Shown in pieces: positions 8,597 through 16,734 of a stretch of 23,814 nt of DNA (the first letter of the stretch is position 1; every line of letters begins with the position of its first letter). The DNA comes from Alectoria sarmentosa (taxonomy: Eukaryota; Ascomycota; Lecanoromycetes; Lecanorales; Parmeliaceae), in contig WOGZ01000429.1 of assembly GCA_009733775.1 (NCBI GenBank), forward strand, positions 1 to 23,814, written 5' to 3'. The notes under the pieces are model-generated. The model was not told the DNA's origin. It did not search any database and saw nothing but the letters and a program-made list of their open reading frames with translations. The position numbers and the translations under genes are program-made.

Positions 8597-10231
8597 ATGA
8601 GTTGCAACGGTTCAGCACAAGCGTCTGAGACGCCCTTCAACATGGCCGATTATGTCAATTTCGATTTTGAGGCTCCTCGTCAGAGCATCATAGTTGCCTC
8701 GGAGACTTCGATGGCTGAGTCTGTCCAAAGAATCGGTGTTGATAATCCCTACGCTGGTGCTGTTGACGAGGTTGATACAGATTTTACAGAGCTATTCCAG
8801 CTGCCCGATGGCAGCAATGCTTTGGGCAACGGCGTTACTGCCACTCCAGCACCTTCAGAAGGTTGCGGCAATCCCAAGACTTCAGAGGCTCCTATCGCAG
8901 CAGTCGCTTCGGTTGCCTTTAAGCAAATGTCGGAGGATTTCGTATATTCTGACGCTTTCGGAACTCCTATCGACAACAACGCTAGGTTTGGTGACGTGAT
9001 CACCATAAGTCCTGTCTCTGAAGACCTTGGTATGACTAATTCTTTCCAGACAATCATTGAGACAGATGCTTCGCTCGACAATGCTGCAGTCTACAGGCCG
9101 ACAGCTTTCACTCATGTTATCGACCCAGCTGCTTTAAAGATTCCGCGCTCTCCTTTAAGGTGGGTGCCGACCTTCATGCAGGTGAAACCTATTTCACAAT
9201 CGCCTGCATCTTCACAGGTCATTCGAGAGCCATTGAGGTTTGCACCTCTTACCACGGAACCTTCGAGGTGGGTACTGGCTTCTCCAGAGCTCCAACGGCA
9301 TCTCAATGTGGTGTACGCTAAGGAGATCATCTCATATTATGGTAGTCCGGACCCAAAGCCGGTGCTTCACATTCCTGTGGAGCAACAGTATGGCTCCCCT
9401 CTGTCCGAAGATTCAATCTCACCAAAGACTGTTCCCCCTCAGCATAAGTTATCGCAGACGTCGCGGCCAAGACCCGAGATCCTTCAAATCGACCCTTCGT
9501 TGTTACAGAGGAACGGGACACTGCCTTCTCAGCAACAGTTGTCAAATGGTATGTCTAGCCCAACCTCTCCAATTACTGACGAAGAGGCGCAAAAAATTGA
9601 AGATCTTGCATCGGCCCCGATCAAGAAGCGTGTACTCGATGCCAGCGAATCTGATTCTGAACCGGCACCAAAGCGAAATAAGACTGCACAGGTAGAGCCA
9701 GAACCCACTGTTGCGAAAGATGATGACTCCGACGATGATGACGAGCCAGTAACGACGCGAACGAGGACCGCTCGGCCAGGTTCGCAACCAACCATTGCAA
9801 AGGATGAAGAGTCCAAAGACGAGGCTGGTGACGGGTCTGTAAATAATGCTGAGGATGAGACTTACGACAGCGACGCTTCAGGTCTCTCATCGGCCCCTCC
9901 ATCTCCAGTCCCTCCTCCCACTCCAGTCAAGCAAAAAGGCTCCTCTACGCTTCCACCTAGGCATTCAATCCTCAAAAAGGTTCGTAATTTGCGCTACGAA
10001 CAACAGCAGGAATCTCGCCGACGCGAGCAGAGAAGGAAGACTTTGAACAATCGCCGCATGTACCAACCTGTCATTCAGGCCAAGTGGCAGAGACTGCTGG
10101 AGGAGATTCAAGACACCGAGGGATTTGCCGAAGCACAAGATCACAAGATCGAGGGAAGCGTGGAAAGGGACATCGTGCCTAGGAGACCTGTCCGAAACGG
10201 GGCCAGGAAGAACTATGTTGGACAGGAATAG
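8597..10231 (+). CDS. Large disordered, probably nuclear protein of unknown function
   Basis: Single exon, 544 residues, starting at ATG 8597 (the open frame extends 18 nt upstream to a TTG but no further ATG). I do not recognise the family. The N-terminal half is rich in S, P, T and acidic residues (MADYVNFDFEAP near the start). The middle has FMQVKPISQSP and SPELQRHLNVVYAKEIISYYGSP, a possible short folded element. Basic clusters IKKRVL (about 341-346) and PKRNK (about 357-361) look like a bipartite nuclear signal. A polyacidic run DDDSDDDDE (about 375) sits between two PTVAKD/PTIAKD motifs. The C-terminal 90 residues are strongly basic and helical (LRYEQQQESRRREQRRK, then KWQRLLEEIQDTEGFAEA). 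This layout suggests a chromatin- or transcription-associated protein, by inference only. A TATA box lies 70 nt upstream. No intron or disruption is seen. Confidence 0.85.
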   Translation: MSCNGSAQASETPFNMADYVNFDFEAPRQSIIVASETSMAESVQRIGVDNPYAGAVDEVDTDFTELFQLPDGSNALGNGVTATPAPSEGCGNPKTSEAPIAAVASVAFKQMSEDFVYSDAFGTPIDNNARFGDVITISPVSEDLGMTNSFQTIIETDASLDNAAVYRPTAFTHVIDPAALKIPRSPLRWVPTFMQVKPISQSPASSQVIREPLRFAPLTTEPSRWVLASPELQRHLNVVYAKEIISYYGSPDPKPVLHIPVEQQYGSPLSEDSISPKTVPPQHKLSQTSRPRPEILQIDPSLLQRNGTLPSQQQLSNGMSSPTSPITDEEAQKIEDLASAPIKKRVLDASESDSEPAPKRNKTAQVEPEPTVAKDDDSDDDDEPVTTRTRTARPGSQPTIAKDEESKDEAGDGSVNNAEDETYDSDASGLSSAPPSPVPPPTPVKQKGSSTLPPRHSILKKVRNLRYEQQQESRRREQRRKTLNNRRMYQPVIQAKWQRLLEEIQDTEGFAEAQDHKIEGSVERDIVPRRPVRNGARKNYVGQE

Positions 10232-10728
10232 GTGGCAAGCCTGAGGATGGTGTGATGGTCAGTAACGGTGTGTAATGTTTAGTTTTATCTTCGAGGTAGA
10301 GCAATGTTGACAATGTAAAGAAAAACCGTTTGAAAATTAGGTAATGATCGGGATTGAACACCCTAATACTTAGAAACACTCTCTTTTCCATTGACTTCCG
10401 TCTTGAAATTTATTATAATAATACCACCTGACTGCCCAAACAATGCCGATTTGATGTTGCCGGTTCAAAGCACGCCCAGAAAATTTTCTCTTATTTCTAC
10501 AATGTTTCTGCTCTGACTAGTAGCGTACGCGAAGAGCTTTTGATTGCGAGCGTATATCATTGTCGCACGCTCATATATTGAAGACTGTGAAAAGGACTGA
10601 ACTTGATATGTAGTTTACCATTTGGTATCGTTTAATAGATTTTGTCTTATATCAACTGTTAAATATAAATAGACGCCCAGACGCCTCTCCCACCACCGGC
10701 AGAAATCCTCTCTCAAAAACCAGCAGCC
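10232..10728. other. Intergenic region between two 3' ends
   Basis: The stretch lies between the stop of the 544-residue gene (+) and the stop of the small acylated protein gene (-), so both 3' untranslated regions fall here. It is moderately AT-rich, especially 10590-10670, but far less than the flanking blocks. No gene is supported. Confidence 0.5.
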
Positions 10729-11097
10729 CTACTTCCTCCTCAGTGAATCCTTACTGATAACGCCTCGCTCCGCCAGCGAATCAAACGTCGTAAAGACCTT
10801 CTCCGACGAGTCTCCCTCCCATGAATACCGTCTTTCCTCATTCTTGACACGCTGCCGCTCTTGCTCTTGGTATGTTTTGTACATCTGAGGCGCTCGACGG
10901 TTAGGGTTACGCTCTGGCATCACGCTGCCATGGAATTCTTTGGGACGGGTATGGGGTGGGGAGGAAGGTGTTGGATGGTCTGGATTGCGCTGTGGCATCA
11001 CGCTGCCTCGGAATTCTTTGGGTCGGCTGTATGGTGGGAAGGGGGACTCGGACGTTCGGGAGCGTATGCTGGATGGTTTGGATGGTGCGCAGCCCAT
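10729..11097 (-). CDS. Small protein with MGC N-terminus (predicted dual lipidation) and internal repeat
   Basis: Single exon, 122 residues, ATG at 11097-11095. The start MGCAPSKPSS fits the N-myristoylation pattern (Gly2, small residue at 6), and Cys3 next to Gly2 is a typical palmitoylation site, so the protein is predicted to sit on the cytosolic face of a membrane. Residues 25-39 and 51-65 are near-identical copies (RPKEF-GSVMP-RNP, 13 of 15 residues alike) spaced 26 residues apart. The rest is charged and probably helical (YQEQERQRVKNEERRYSWEGD), ending with SLAERGVISKDSLRRK. There are no membrane segments. I do not recognise the family, but small proteins with MGC starts occur across fungi. 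A TATA-like site lies at 11239-11232 on the same strand. Coding status rests on the N-terminal motif, the repeat and the clean frame. Confidence 0.75.
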   Translation of the reverse strand: MGCAPSKPSSIRSRTSESPFPPYSRPKEFRGSVMPQRNPDHPTPSSPPHTRPKEFHGSVMPERNPNRRAPQMYKTYQEQERQRVKNEERRYSWEGDSSEKVFTTFDSLAERGVISKDSLRRK

Positions 11098-11231
11098 TTT
11101 TTGTTAGAGAGGGGGATTTTTGGAGAGTAGAAGGTGGGGATGTTGCGGTTGGAGACGGAGGAGAAGGGGTGATGTGAGATGAGACGTTGTGGGGCTGTAT
11201 GGGGACGGGAAAGAGATGGGATGGACGCCGG

Positions 11232-11239
11232 TGTTTATA
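11232..11239 (-). promoter_or_regulatory. TATA-like box for the small acylated protein gene
   Basis: The minus strand reads TATAAACA, about 135 nt before the start codon at 11097. This is a reasonable distance for a fungal TATA box with a short leader. Confidence 0.4.
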
Positions 11240-11646
11240 GTGAGACGTTTCTCGGAGGCACTGGGTCTGGATAGTTCTTTGCTGTCATTGTACCGTCTTG
11301 GTTTTGGGCAGATTTCTGATCTACTTCTTTGTGCGCTGCTGAAACTCTGAAAGGCATTGTATTTCCGAGCAGGTTTGCTGGAACCATTGTGCCCTTCCGT
11401 GAAGATGAAAGACATTCACTTATTGTCAGAAAAGGTTTGTCGGGATTACAAGGTCTTATCTTTGCCTCTGTCAAGGCGTTTGTATTATGAGACAAGGTAG
11501 CAGACACAAGGCACATTGTCTTGACTTTAGACAATGGTAGTCAAAGAAACAGCGATCCAACCCGTTTCACAGACACTCATAAGTATTTGCACCCTCTCAG
11601 ACGACTACGAACTATTGATCAAACTCTCAAATTATCGCCGCACCAA

Positions 11647-11665
11647 TATATACAAACTATATATA
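11647..11665 (+). promoter_or_regulatory. TATA box pair upstream of the zinc-ribbon-like gene
   Basis: TATATA at 11647-11652 and TATATATA at 11658-11665 lie about 60-80 nt before the ATG at 11727. They are the strongest TATA elements in the interval between 11240 and 11727 and support that start. Confidence 0.5.
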
Positions 11666-11726
11666 CAAAACCATCAACAGCTTGCAGTCTACCCCAAACC
11701 AACAATTCCAACTCATTCCCGCAACA

Positions 11727-12446
11727 ATGACTCCCAACGCTCGCCCCTCGCCTCGGCCACTCACGCTTTACCCTCACCTCCACCGCGACTCCCAATGTCG
11801 CTCCTGTTCTACGGTCATGCCAGGCGACATATGCTTCAACTGCGGTCGACTCAGCACCCTACTCGTCACGCCGCGCCCACCCAGGAAATCAATCGAAAAT
11901 CACACGCAGGCCACTAGAGGCCCGGTCCTTGCTCAGCAGAGGCCGGTCCTCAGATCGAGGGCCTTCGACTCCCAATATAATCGTGTTGAGACGCCAATCA
12001 CGATGAAAGAACCGCCGGTGAAGCCGTGCGATCAGCATCGCGCTTTTGATTCGCAATTCAGCGAGATTGAAGCGCTGCTGGATGCCAGAAAGAAATTGGC
12101 ACGCATCCATACCCTGGCAGCCAACGACACGGCGATACTCATACTCGATTACACGGACCCGAATCCGTCCTATACGCCCTTCACATACTCCCCCAGCCGC
12201 TTCTCGAACTCATCCAAAGCGCGATCTACATGTTTCTCTGGCTCCGGTTCAAAAACGCTGCGCTCGGACTCTGTCGCGCTGTCGGATATCTTGTCCGAGG
12301 ATGGCAGACCGCATGCGTATATTGCGGCGCTATGGCTGCAAGATGCGAAACCTTCGGGGAGGTCTTCAGCGGTATTGACGAGGAGGGGGGTGGATTGCAG
12401 CCTCAGTGTGGGGGGCAGGATTTGTGAGTGGGTGGTTTTTCTGTAG
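11727..12446 (+). CDS. Small protein with zinc-ribbon-like CxxC pair, unknown function
   Basis: Single exon, 239 residues, starting at ATG 11727 (context CAACAATGA; the frame opens upstream to 11682 without another good start). Near the N-terminus two CxxC knuckles, C24/C27 and C36/C39 (CRSCSTVMPGDICFNCG), resemble a zinc ribbon or rubredoxin-like site. Two copies of RAFDSQ followed by a similar segment (from residues 78 and 105, 27 residues apart) form an internal repeat. An aliphatic helix (FSEIEALLDARKKLARIHTLA) follows, then a serine-rich stretch ending in SDSVALSDILSEDGRPHAYIAALWLQ in short segments. The last 30 residues look less constrained, so the true 3' end could differ. I do not recognise the family. 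TATA boxes 60-80 nt upstream and the typical start context support expression. Confidence 0.72.
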   Translation: MTPNARPSPRPLTLYPHLHRDSQCRSCSTVMPGDICFNCGRLSTLLVTPRPPRKSIENHTQATRGPVLAQQRPVLRSRAFDSQYNRVETPITMKEPPVKPCDQHRAFDSQFSEIEALLDARKKLARIHTLAANDTAILILDYTDPNPSYTPFTYSPSRFSNSSKARSTCFSGSGSKTLRSDSVALSDILSEDGRPHAYIAALWLQDAKPSGRSSAVLTRRGVDCSLSVGGRICEWVVFL

Positions 12447-12819
12447 GGTTGTTTGGTTTGTATGTATTTGATTGTTTCATTCTTGAATCCACGATGGTGC
12501 ACGTTTATGATTGTTAAGTGATGAGTTTGAATAAAGACGAGGTTTTCTGAAAACTTCGCTGCTGAAGGAATCGCTCTGGATGCCCCAGTCTTGTCGATTC
12601 CCCTGACTTACCCAGCCGCGCAGACGAATTTCATATGATGCAATTAGCTAGCCATTAGGGGCACTTGTGATTCTTAGACCAAGCTTTCCCCCTTTTCGCT
12701 CCCCGCTTCCTCCCTCGCCTTCGCGTCTTCCTCGTTCCTTTTCTTATTCTCAGCCTCAGCCTCTATATCTCCCTCGGCCTTCTTCCCAGCCCCAGCCTAC
12801 ATCTTTTCTCCCTTCTCCT
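12447..12819. other. Intergenic, with a long pyrimidine-rich tract at about 12684-12830
   Basis: From about 12684 the plus strand is overwhelmingly C and T for roughly 145 bases (repeated CTC, TTCC and CAGCCTC). Fungal promoters often carry such CT tracts near transcription starts, but no gene on the plus strand follows convincingly. On the minus strand the tract would be the purine-rich 3' end of the candidate gene at 12820-13351. The frame at 12667-12864 is a by-product of the bias. Confidence 0.5.
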
Positions 12820-13351
12820 CTACTGCATGGTTCGGCTCTTGTCCACTCCTTTTTCCTTATTTAACTCTAAATAGCAGGGTTTCTTCCACATACGGCCACA
12901 GACTGTCGGAAACTCGGCTTCCCGTCCGCTCAGCCAAAGATAAGCCTCAGATCGGTTAGTCAGTAGTCGGGTCGGTGACGACCGGCGAATCCTAGCTGCT
13001 GTATGTTTTTTGGGGGGTTTTTTTTTGGTAAATTTCTTTGGGCACACTTTTTTTCTTCCGGGATTTCTTTTTTCGTGGGGATGTGTAGGGAGGCGGTTTC
13101 GAGATGCTGAGAGTGATTTGTGGTTTTGACCCAGTCGTTCTCGGGGTTTTGAGATTGAGAGTTATGCTACTTACTTACCTTTGGCAGCTTTGATGCGCGA
13201 GCTTTGGCGCTCTTTGGATAAGGTTCATGCTTCATTTTCTTGAAAACTTGGCCTGGGTCTTTTTAATTTGATCATTCGTATTTGTCTCCTCTATCACGCA
13301 CTGCAGTTTTTCGCGGAGGCACCACTTACGCTTTTCTTCAGCATTAGTCAT
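12820..13351 (-). CDS. Candidate three-exon gene for a small lysine-rich basic protein
   Basis: The last exon (13106-12820) holds a coding-like frame with TKKKPPKKHTAARIRR followed by SPTRLLTNRSEAYLWLSG and EFPTVCGRMW, ending at a stop at 12822-12820. Part of this tail resembles, from memory, a short motif in small fungal hypothetical proteins. Upstream, GTAAGTAAG at 13178 is a perfect donor after CTGCCAAAG, and CAG at 13109-13107 is an acceptor (72-nt intron). A further perfect donor GTAAGT at 13329 follows ATGACTAATGCTGAAGAAAAGC (written here as two parts: ATG at 13351-13349, donor 22 nt on). Joining 13351-13330, 13211-13179 and 13106-12820 gives one open frame of 113 residues (MTNAEEKQRQSSRIKAAKA at the start). 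The 118-nt first intron has no clear branch site, so the first two exons are the weak part. The high charge would suit a nucleolar or RNA-binding role; that is only inference. Confidence 0.4.
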
Positions 13352-13967
13352 TTGGATTCGTGCGCTGTCTCAAGCGTGGCCTTGCCCCTCTTAAAGCTGG
13401 CGGACTTGGTATTGTCTCTGGAGCAGATGCTAAGTAAACCCAGCAGCGAATGATCTAGTATGTAACCTGTGAAGTCCTCAATGAAGTGGTAGTCGTTATC
13501 GAGCACGTGAGGATGGGAAGGTATCCAGATGATACCGAGCAAGAAGTACGGATAGGTCTATACAAATCTCAGCGCAGTACAAAGGTAGTGCGCCCACCAC
13601 GAGCATCCTTACCGAAACTGGAAAACCTTTTGTACGAAAGTTGGCTTTGAGTGTAATATTGATGACTGTAACGACGGACTTGGGTGAATTAAGAAAAGGC
13701 TACTTTGCTAGTACACAACAAAACGGGTTCAATGAGTGTGGTGTGCACACAAGCGGTGCACCACTTGTGTGCTTACAAAATGCGAATATCCCTTTACAAA
13801 TGAAACCATCCATCCCAGAATTTTGTGTACAATCCCCCGAAATCCAGTGCCAACACCTCACCTTCTCCCACAAGTCCCCCACGGGTCTCTCCAGTCTCCC
13901 ACCAGCCACTGCATCTCAAGCGCCCAAGTCTTCAAGAAGACCTGCCGCCGTCCCACCCCTGTCTCAA
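13352..13967. other. Intergenic region
   Basis: This holds the putative upstream region of the candidate lysine-rich gene and the 3' region of the secreted-protein gene at 13968-14435. The minus-strand frame 13348-13542 is open but has no supported start or domain. Nothing else is recognisable. Confidence 0.4.
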
Positions 13968-14435
13968 CTAGCAGTTGAATCCACAGTCCATCTGGCGGTA
14001 GCCGCCTGCATACCCGCCAACGCTGCACTGAGCAGCATTGCTGTTCCACGACTGCGCCGCATACTTGAAGTAGACGGGCTCCGAGTCCACGCCCCCGACC
14101 TCAATCTCAAACACGTCCGGAAGCTGGCTGTCAATGCCTTCGTATACGCCGCCCGGGATGCTCAGAAGGGTGACTCCACCGATGGGGTCCTGGAGGGCAT
14201 CCTTGATGGTGACGGTCACGCGGTAGTCGAGGGTGCCGCCGCCGGAGCCTTTGGGGCCCTCGTTCTTTTGGTATTGGATGACGTGCACGCCGCACCAGCC
14301 GTGGACGTAGTCCGGAGCGGCGCCTTCGGCGGCGGGGTTGCGGGATTGGAGAGAATCGGCGCTTGGGCTTTGGGGGAGGGCCGATGTTTGGAGAGACAGG
14401 GCTCCGAGGAGGAGGGCGGCGAGGGCGGAACGCAT
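13968..14435 (-). CDS. Small secreted four-cysteine protein (effector-like)
   Basis: Single exon, 155 residues, ATG at 14435-14433. A signal peptide (MRSALAALLLGALSLQTSA, cleavage after about residue 19) is followed by a short pro-like segment and a mature domain of about 110 residues starting GWCGVHVIQYQKNEG. Four cysteines at 48, 137, 151 and 155 can form two disulfides; the C-terminus CSVGGYAGGYRQMDCGFNC is compact. The pattern WCGVHV-QYQ, V-V-IKDA, a central SQLP, DSEPV-F-YA-QSW and a terminal GGY...CGF-C matches a group of small secreted proteins I recall from many plant-associated and saprotrophic ascomycetes; their function is unknown. Length and motifs look complete. A TATA-like box lies about 155 nt upstream. 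It may be a virulence effector or a general extracellular protein; the sequence does not say which. Confidence 0.88.
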   Translation of the reverse strand: MRSALAALLLGALSLQTSALPQSPSADSLQSRNPAAEGAAPDYVHGWCGVHVIQYQKNEGPKGSGGGTLDYRVTVTIKDALQDPIGGVTLLSIPGGVYEGIDSQLPDVFEIEVGGVDSEPVYFKYAAQSWNSNAAQCSVGGYAGGYRQMDCGFNC

Positions 14436-14590
14436 GTTGGAGTCTTGGGGGATGGTGGAGTTCCGGGAACGCGGAGCTCTGCTTTAGAGATTGATTGATG
14501 GTAAAAGGCTGAGTGTAGTGTGCTTGAGCTGTTTGGATCGAGAGTGATTGATGGGTGGATGTCTGTCGAAGGATTGGAGAGGAGAGGCCT

Positions 14591-14598
14591 CTCTTATA
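14591..14598 (-). promoter_or_regulatory. TATA-like box of the four-cysteine secreted protein gene
   Basis: The minus strand reads TATAAGAG from 14598 to 14591, about 155 nt before the start codon at 14435. It is the best TATA match in this promoter. Confidence 0.5.
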
Positions 14599-14813
14599 GT
14601 CCTCGAGGCGTGAATATACGAAGAAGTCGTTTTCGGATCATGGACTGCGCTCACGGACTGCGCCTTCAAACATCGCATCGCTAACGCAATTCGTATAGAG
14701 CTGCAAGAGCAGATGATAACACGGTCCATGCCAAGGAGCCCGCCTGAATCAGATCACTGCCATCTTGCGTATGGAACTGATACACTTAAAATGAACACAT
14801 CAACGCTTCGCCG

Positions 14814-14907
14814 AAGGAGTCTCGTATGTTGCAAGGATGCTAATTGGGCAGGAAATTGATATTGAGACGAATACAACAACACCTCACCCAAGGAGTCTCG
14901 TATGTTG
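14814..14907. repeat. 18-bp direct repeat pair
   Basis: AAGGAGTCTCGTATGTTG occurs exactly at 14814-14831 and again at 14890-14907, with start positions 76 bp apart. The flanks do not match beyond these 18 bases. Confidence 0.9.
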
Positions 14908-15044
14908 ATATGTTTTCGTAGTGAGGGCTGGGACGCCGCATTCCTACTCGTATGGCTTGCGAGATTTGTGAAGGATTGTAATTCTGGTGATGATCTTTCG
15001 CAATTTCTCTATTCTCTCGGGCAAAGCTGTACGTGAAACACTGT

Positions 15045-15100
15045 ATGCGGGACCTTGCATGCGGGACCTTGCATGCGGGACCTTGCATGCGGGACCTTGC
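15045..15100. repeat. Four-copy 14-bp tandem repeat
   Basis: The unit ATGCGGGACCTTGC is repeated exactly four times (15045-15058, 15059-15072, 15073-15086, 15087-15100). Each junction creates the palindrome GCATGC. Identity between copies indicates recent expansion. Confidence 0.95.
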
Positions 15101-15741
15101 ATATCCGTTGAACATTCCACGTGGCTTCATGCCGTTTCAAACAAATACCGGCAAAGAGTAGTGAGAACCTTTCGCATAGCTAACCCGAATAGTGAGAGGC
15201 TTTCAGCCTTGTGGTCCATTGCTGCAATTTTGAAGATGTTTGGCCCTCCATAGTCCTGCACAAAGGATAGATCCGTGCAGTAATGGCACGTGGCTGCACT
15301 CGGCAACAGAGATCGATGCGCAATAGACAAGCAGCCAGTGCAGGATTTTGCAATTTCTTCTTAGCTTCGATCGGGTTGCCTGAAAAGTTGCGGGGAGGGC
15401 TTCCTGAAAGGGAAAACTCGAAAGCCAGAGATGGGAGCGAAACGTTGGAGTCCAGTTTTAAAGGGTTGAATTGCAGCTGACATATCTCGGATCACAGCTC
15501 GGCTGGGGCGAAAGAGAATTCGGCAGAGGTGAGACCTAGTATGTGCTGAACGTATCTTATTTTCACCCCCGATGAGATCATTGGCACGTGCAGGACGTTG
15601 GGTGCCGACCTTTGTATCTATCACCAAGGTGCCATTTTTTTATATAGGAAATTTACGATGAAGATGACAAGAAAACATTTCGAATTTGTTTGTGAATTAT
15701 CTCGCGCACATTAATCGTGACTAGATCGAATCAAGTATTTT

Positions 15742-16091
15742 TCAACCTTGATGAAATGAATACACAGGCTGAGTATACCCGCTCTCACCCTCGTGAATTT
15801 CATATAGAGCACGTAGAATGAGCTCACCTCTGCTATAGATTTTCTTACCTCGACCGAGCTGTACGCCCAACATGTCTTTCCTCCGTTCTGATTAACCAGT
15901 CGCGTCCGAATGGGCTGTGTATTTTCTGATTGGAAATTTCTAGCGATGATATTGGATACGGGCTGGCTATCGTTCTTGCACCGCATCTGGTTACCGATAC
16001 CAGCGGTGCAACAGTCAGGCTTCACACCACACCCATTATTCTTTGAACGAATGCGGTCGAGGTGGTACGACCCCGCACTATGACACTCACA
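15742..16091 (-). pseudogene. Possible decayed cysteine-rich small protein gene
   Basis: On the minus strand an open frame begins right after a TAG at 16094-16092 (usable as a splice acceptor) and reads CECHSAGSYH, GCGVKPDCCTAGIGNQMRC and GGKTCWAYSSVE, with eight or so cysteines in about 80 residues. GTAAGA at 15848-15843 could be a donor; CAG at 15771-15769 would join a short last exon 15768-15742 (80-nt intron). Upstream, a frame from an ATG near 16166 reads MITAKIIAI, like the start of a signal peptide, but runs into TGA and TAG codons, and no GT donor connects it to the cysteine-rich part. Cysteine density and the splice-like signals suggest a former secreted protein. The evidence is weak and the frame may be fortuitous. 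Confidence 0.3.
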
Positions 16092-16546
16092 CTAACGGGA
16101 GCTAAGCGTCTCAGCCGCAGCGTATCTGGCTTAGCGTCTCGATGGCGATAATCTTAGCGGTAATCATGGTGTGCGAGAAGGCCTAGAATTCTTGGCATTG
16201 ACTTCTCTTTACAATCTGCCCTCAAATTTGACCCTGTCGAGCTTGAATCTTTCTTGATCACTTTGAGACTAGATCAAGTATCTAGAAATAGTCACTTTGT
16301 AATACTTTCTACGCATCTAAATATTCGGAGCAATAGTGTAAAAGAAATTAAGTACCTTTAAATATGAAGACTTGAGAAGAAAACTACGCGGTTGTGACGT
16401 AGTTTGAGACGGATAGTATGTGTGCGATTATGTCAGTGCCAAGAAATCCAGACCTTCTTCCACACGCTAAAAGTCCTTTACGGTTTCAGTCGCGTCGATA
16501 TCAATACGAGGCTGGAAACGAGCTGATATGTGCGTGATGACGACAA

Positions 16547-16595
16547 TGAGTCAAGAAAGAGTCATGATTGGATCATGACTCAAGATAAGACTCAT
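16547..16595. promoter_or_regulatory. bZIP (Gcn4/Cpc1-type) site cluster with a 23-bp palindrome
   Basis: TGAGTCA at 16547-16553 and TGACTCA at 16576-16582 are perfect Gcn4/AP-1 sites. GAGTCATGAT (16559-16568) and ATCATGACTC (16572-16581) are exact inverted copies around TGG, and GACTCAT follows at 16589-16595. Fungal Cpc1/CpcA bZIP proteins bind this core. The nearest downstream gene is the regulator at 17392, about 800 nt away. Confidence 0.5.
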
Positions 16596-16702
16596 ATGAT
16601 TGGCCTGCTCTATTCCATCCCCGGTCGAGAAGCTGATACAAATACTTATAGGTGCAGGCAGCAGGGCCCGCATTCAGGGGCCGCAGGAAGGTTACAGCCG
16701 AA

Positions 16703-16734
16703 CCTTTCCTTTCCTTTCCTTTTATTTCCTTTCC
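16703..16734. repeat. CCTTT-type pyrimidine tract
   Basis: Repeated TTCC/CCTTT units make up 32 bases of pure pyrimidine except for one A. It is a simple-sequence tract of the kind often seen near fungal transcription starts. Confidence 0.8.

Larger units (their letters stand above)
14599..15741. other. Gene-poor stretch with short repeats
   Basis: No coding region can be supported here: the open frames are short, have no domains, and overlap on both strands. The interval does contain an 18-bp direct repeat and a 14-bp tandem repeat, listed separately. It may also hold distal promoter sequence for the secreted-protein gene. Confidence 0.5.

Noticed and set aside
12667..12864. Plus-strand proline- and serine-rich frame
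   Set aside because: It follows from the pyrimidine-rich base composition of the tract and shows no other sign of coding.
13348..13542. Minus-strand frame LGIIWIPSHPHV and onwards
   Set aside because: Slightly protein-like, but it has no ATG with good context, no domain, and overlaps the start of the candidate lysine-rich gene.
13641..14498. Long plus-strand frame of 285 codons
   Set aside because: It is antisense to the secreted-protein gene at 13968-14435, which has a signal peptide, conserved cysteines and a TATA box. The plus frame shows only low-complexity valine, glycine and alanine runs.
16060..16140. Repeated AGCGTCTC words
   Set aside because: Only two 8-bp copies within 40 bases; too short to call a repeat element.
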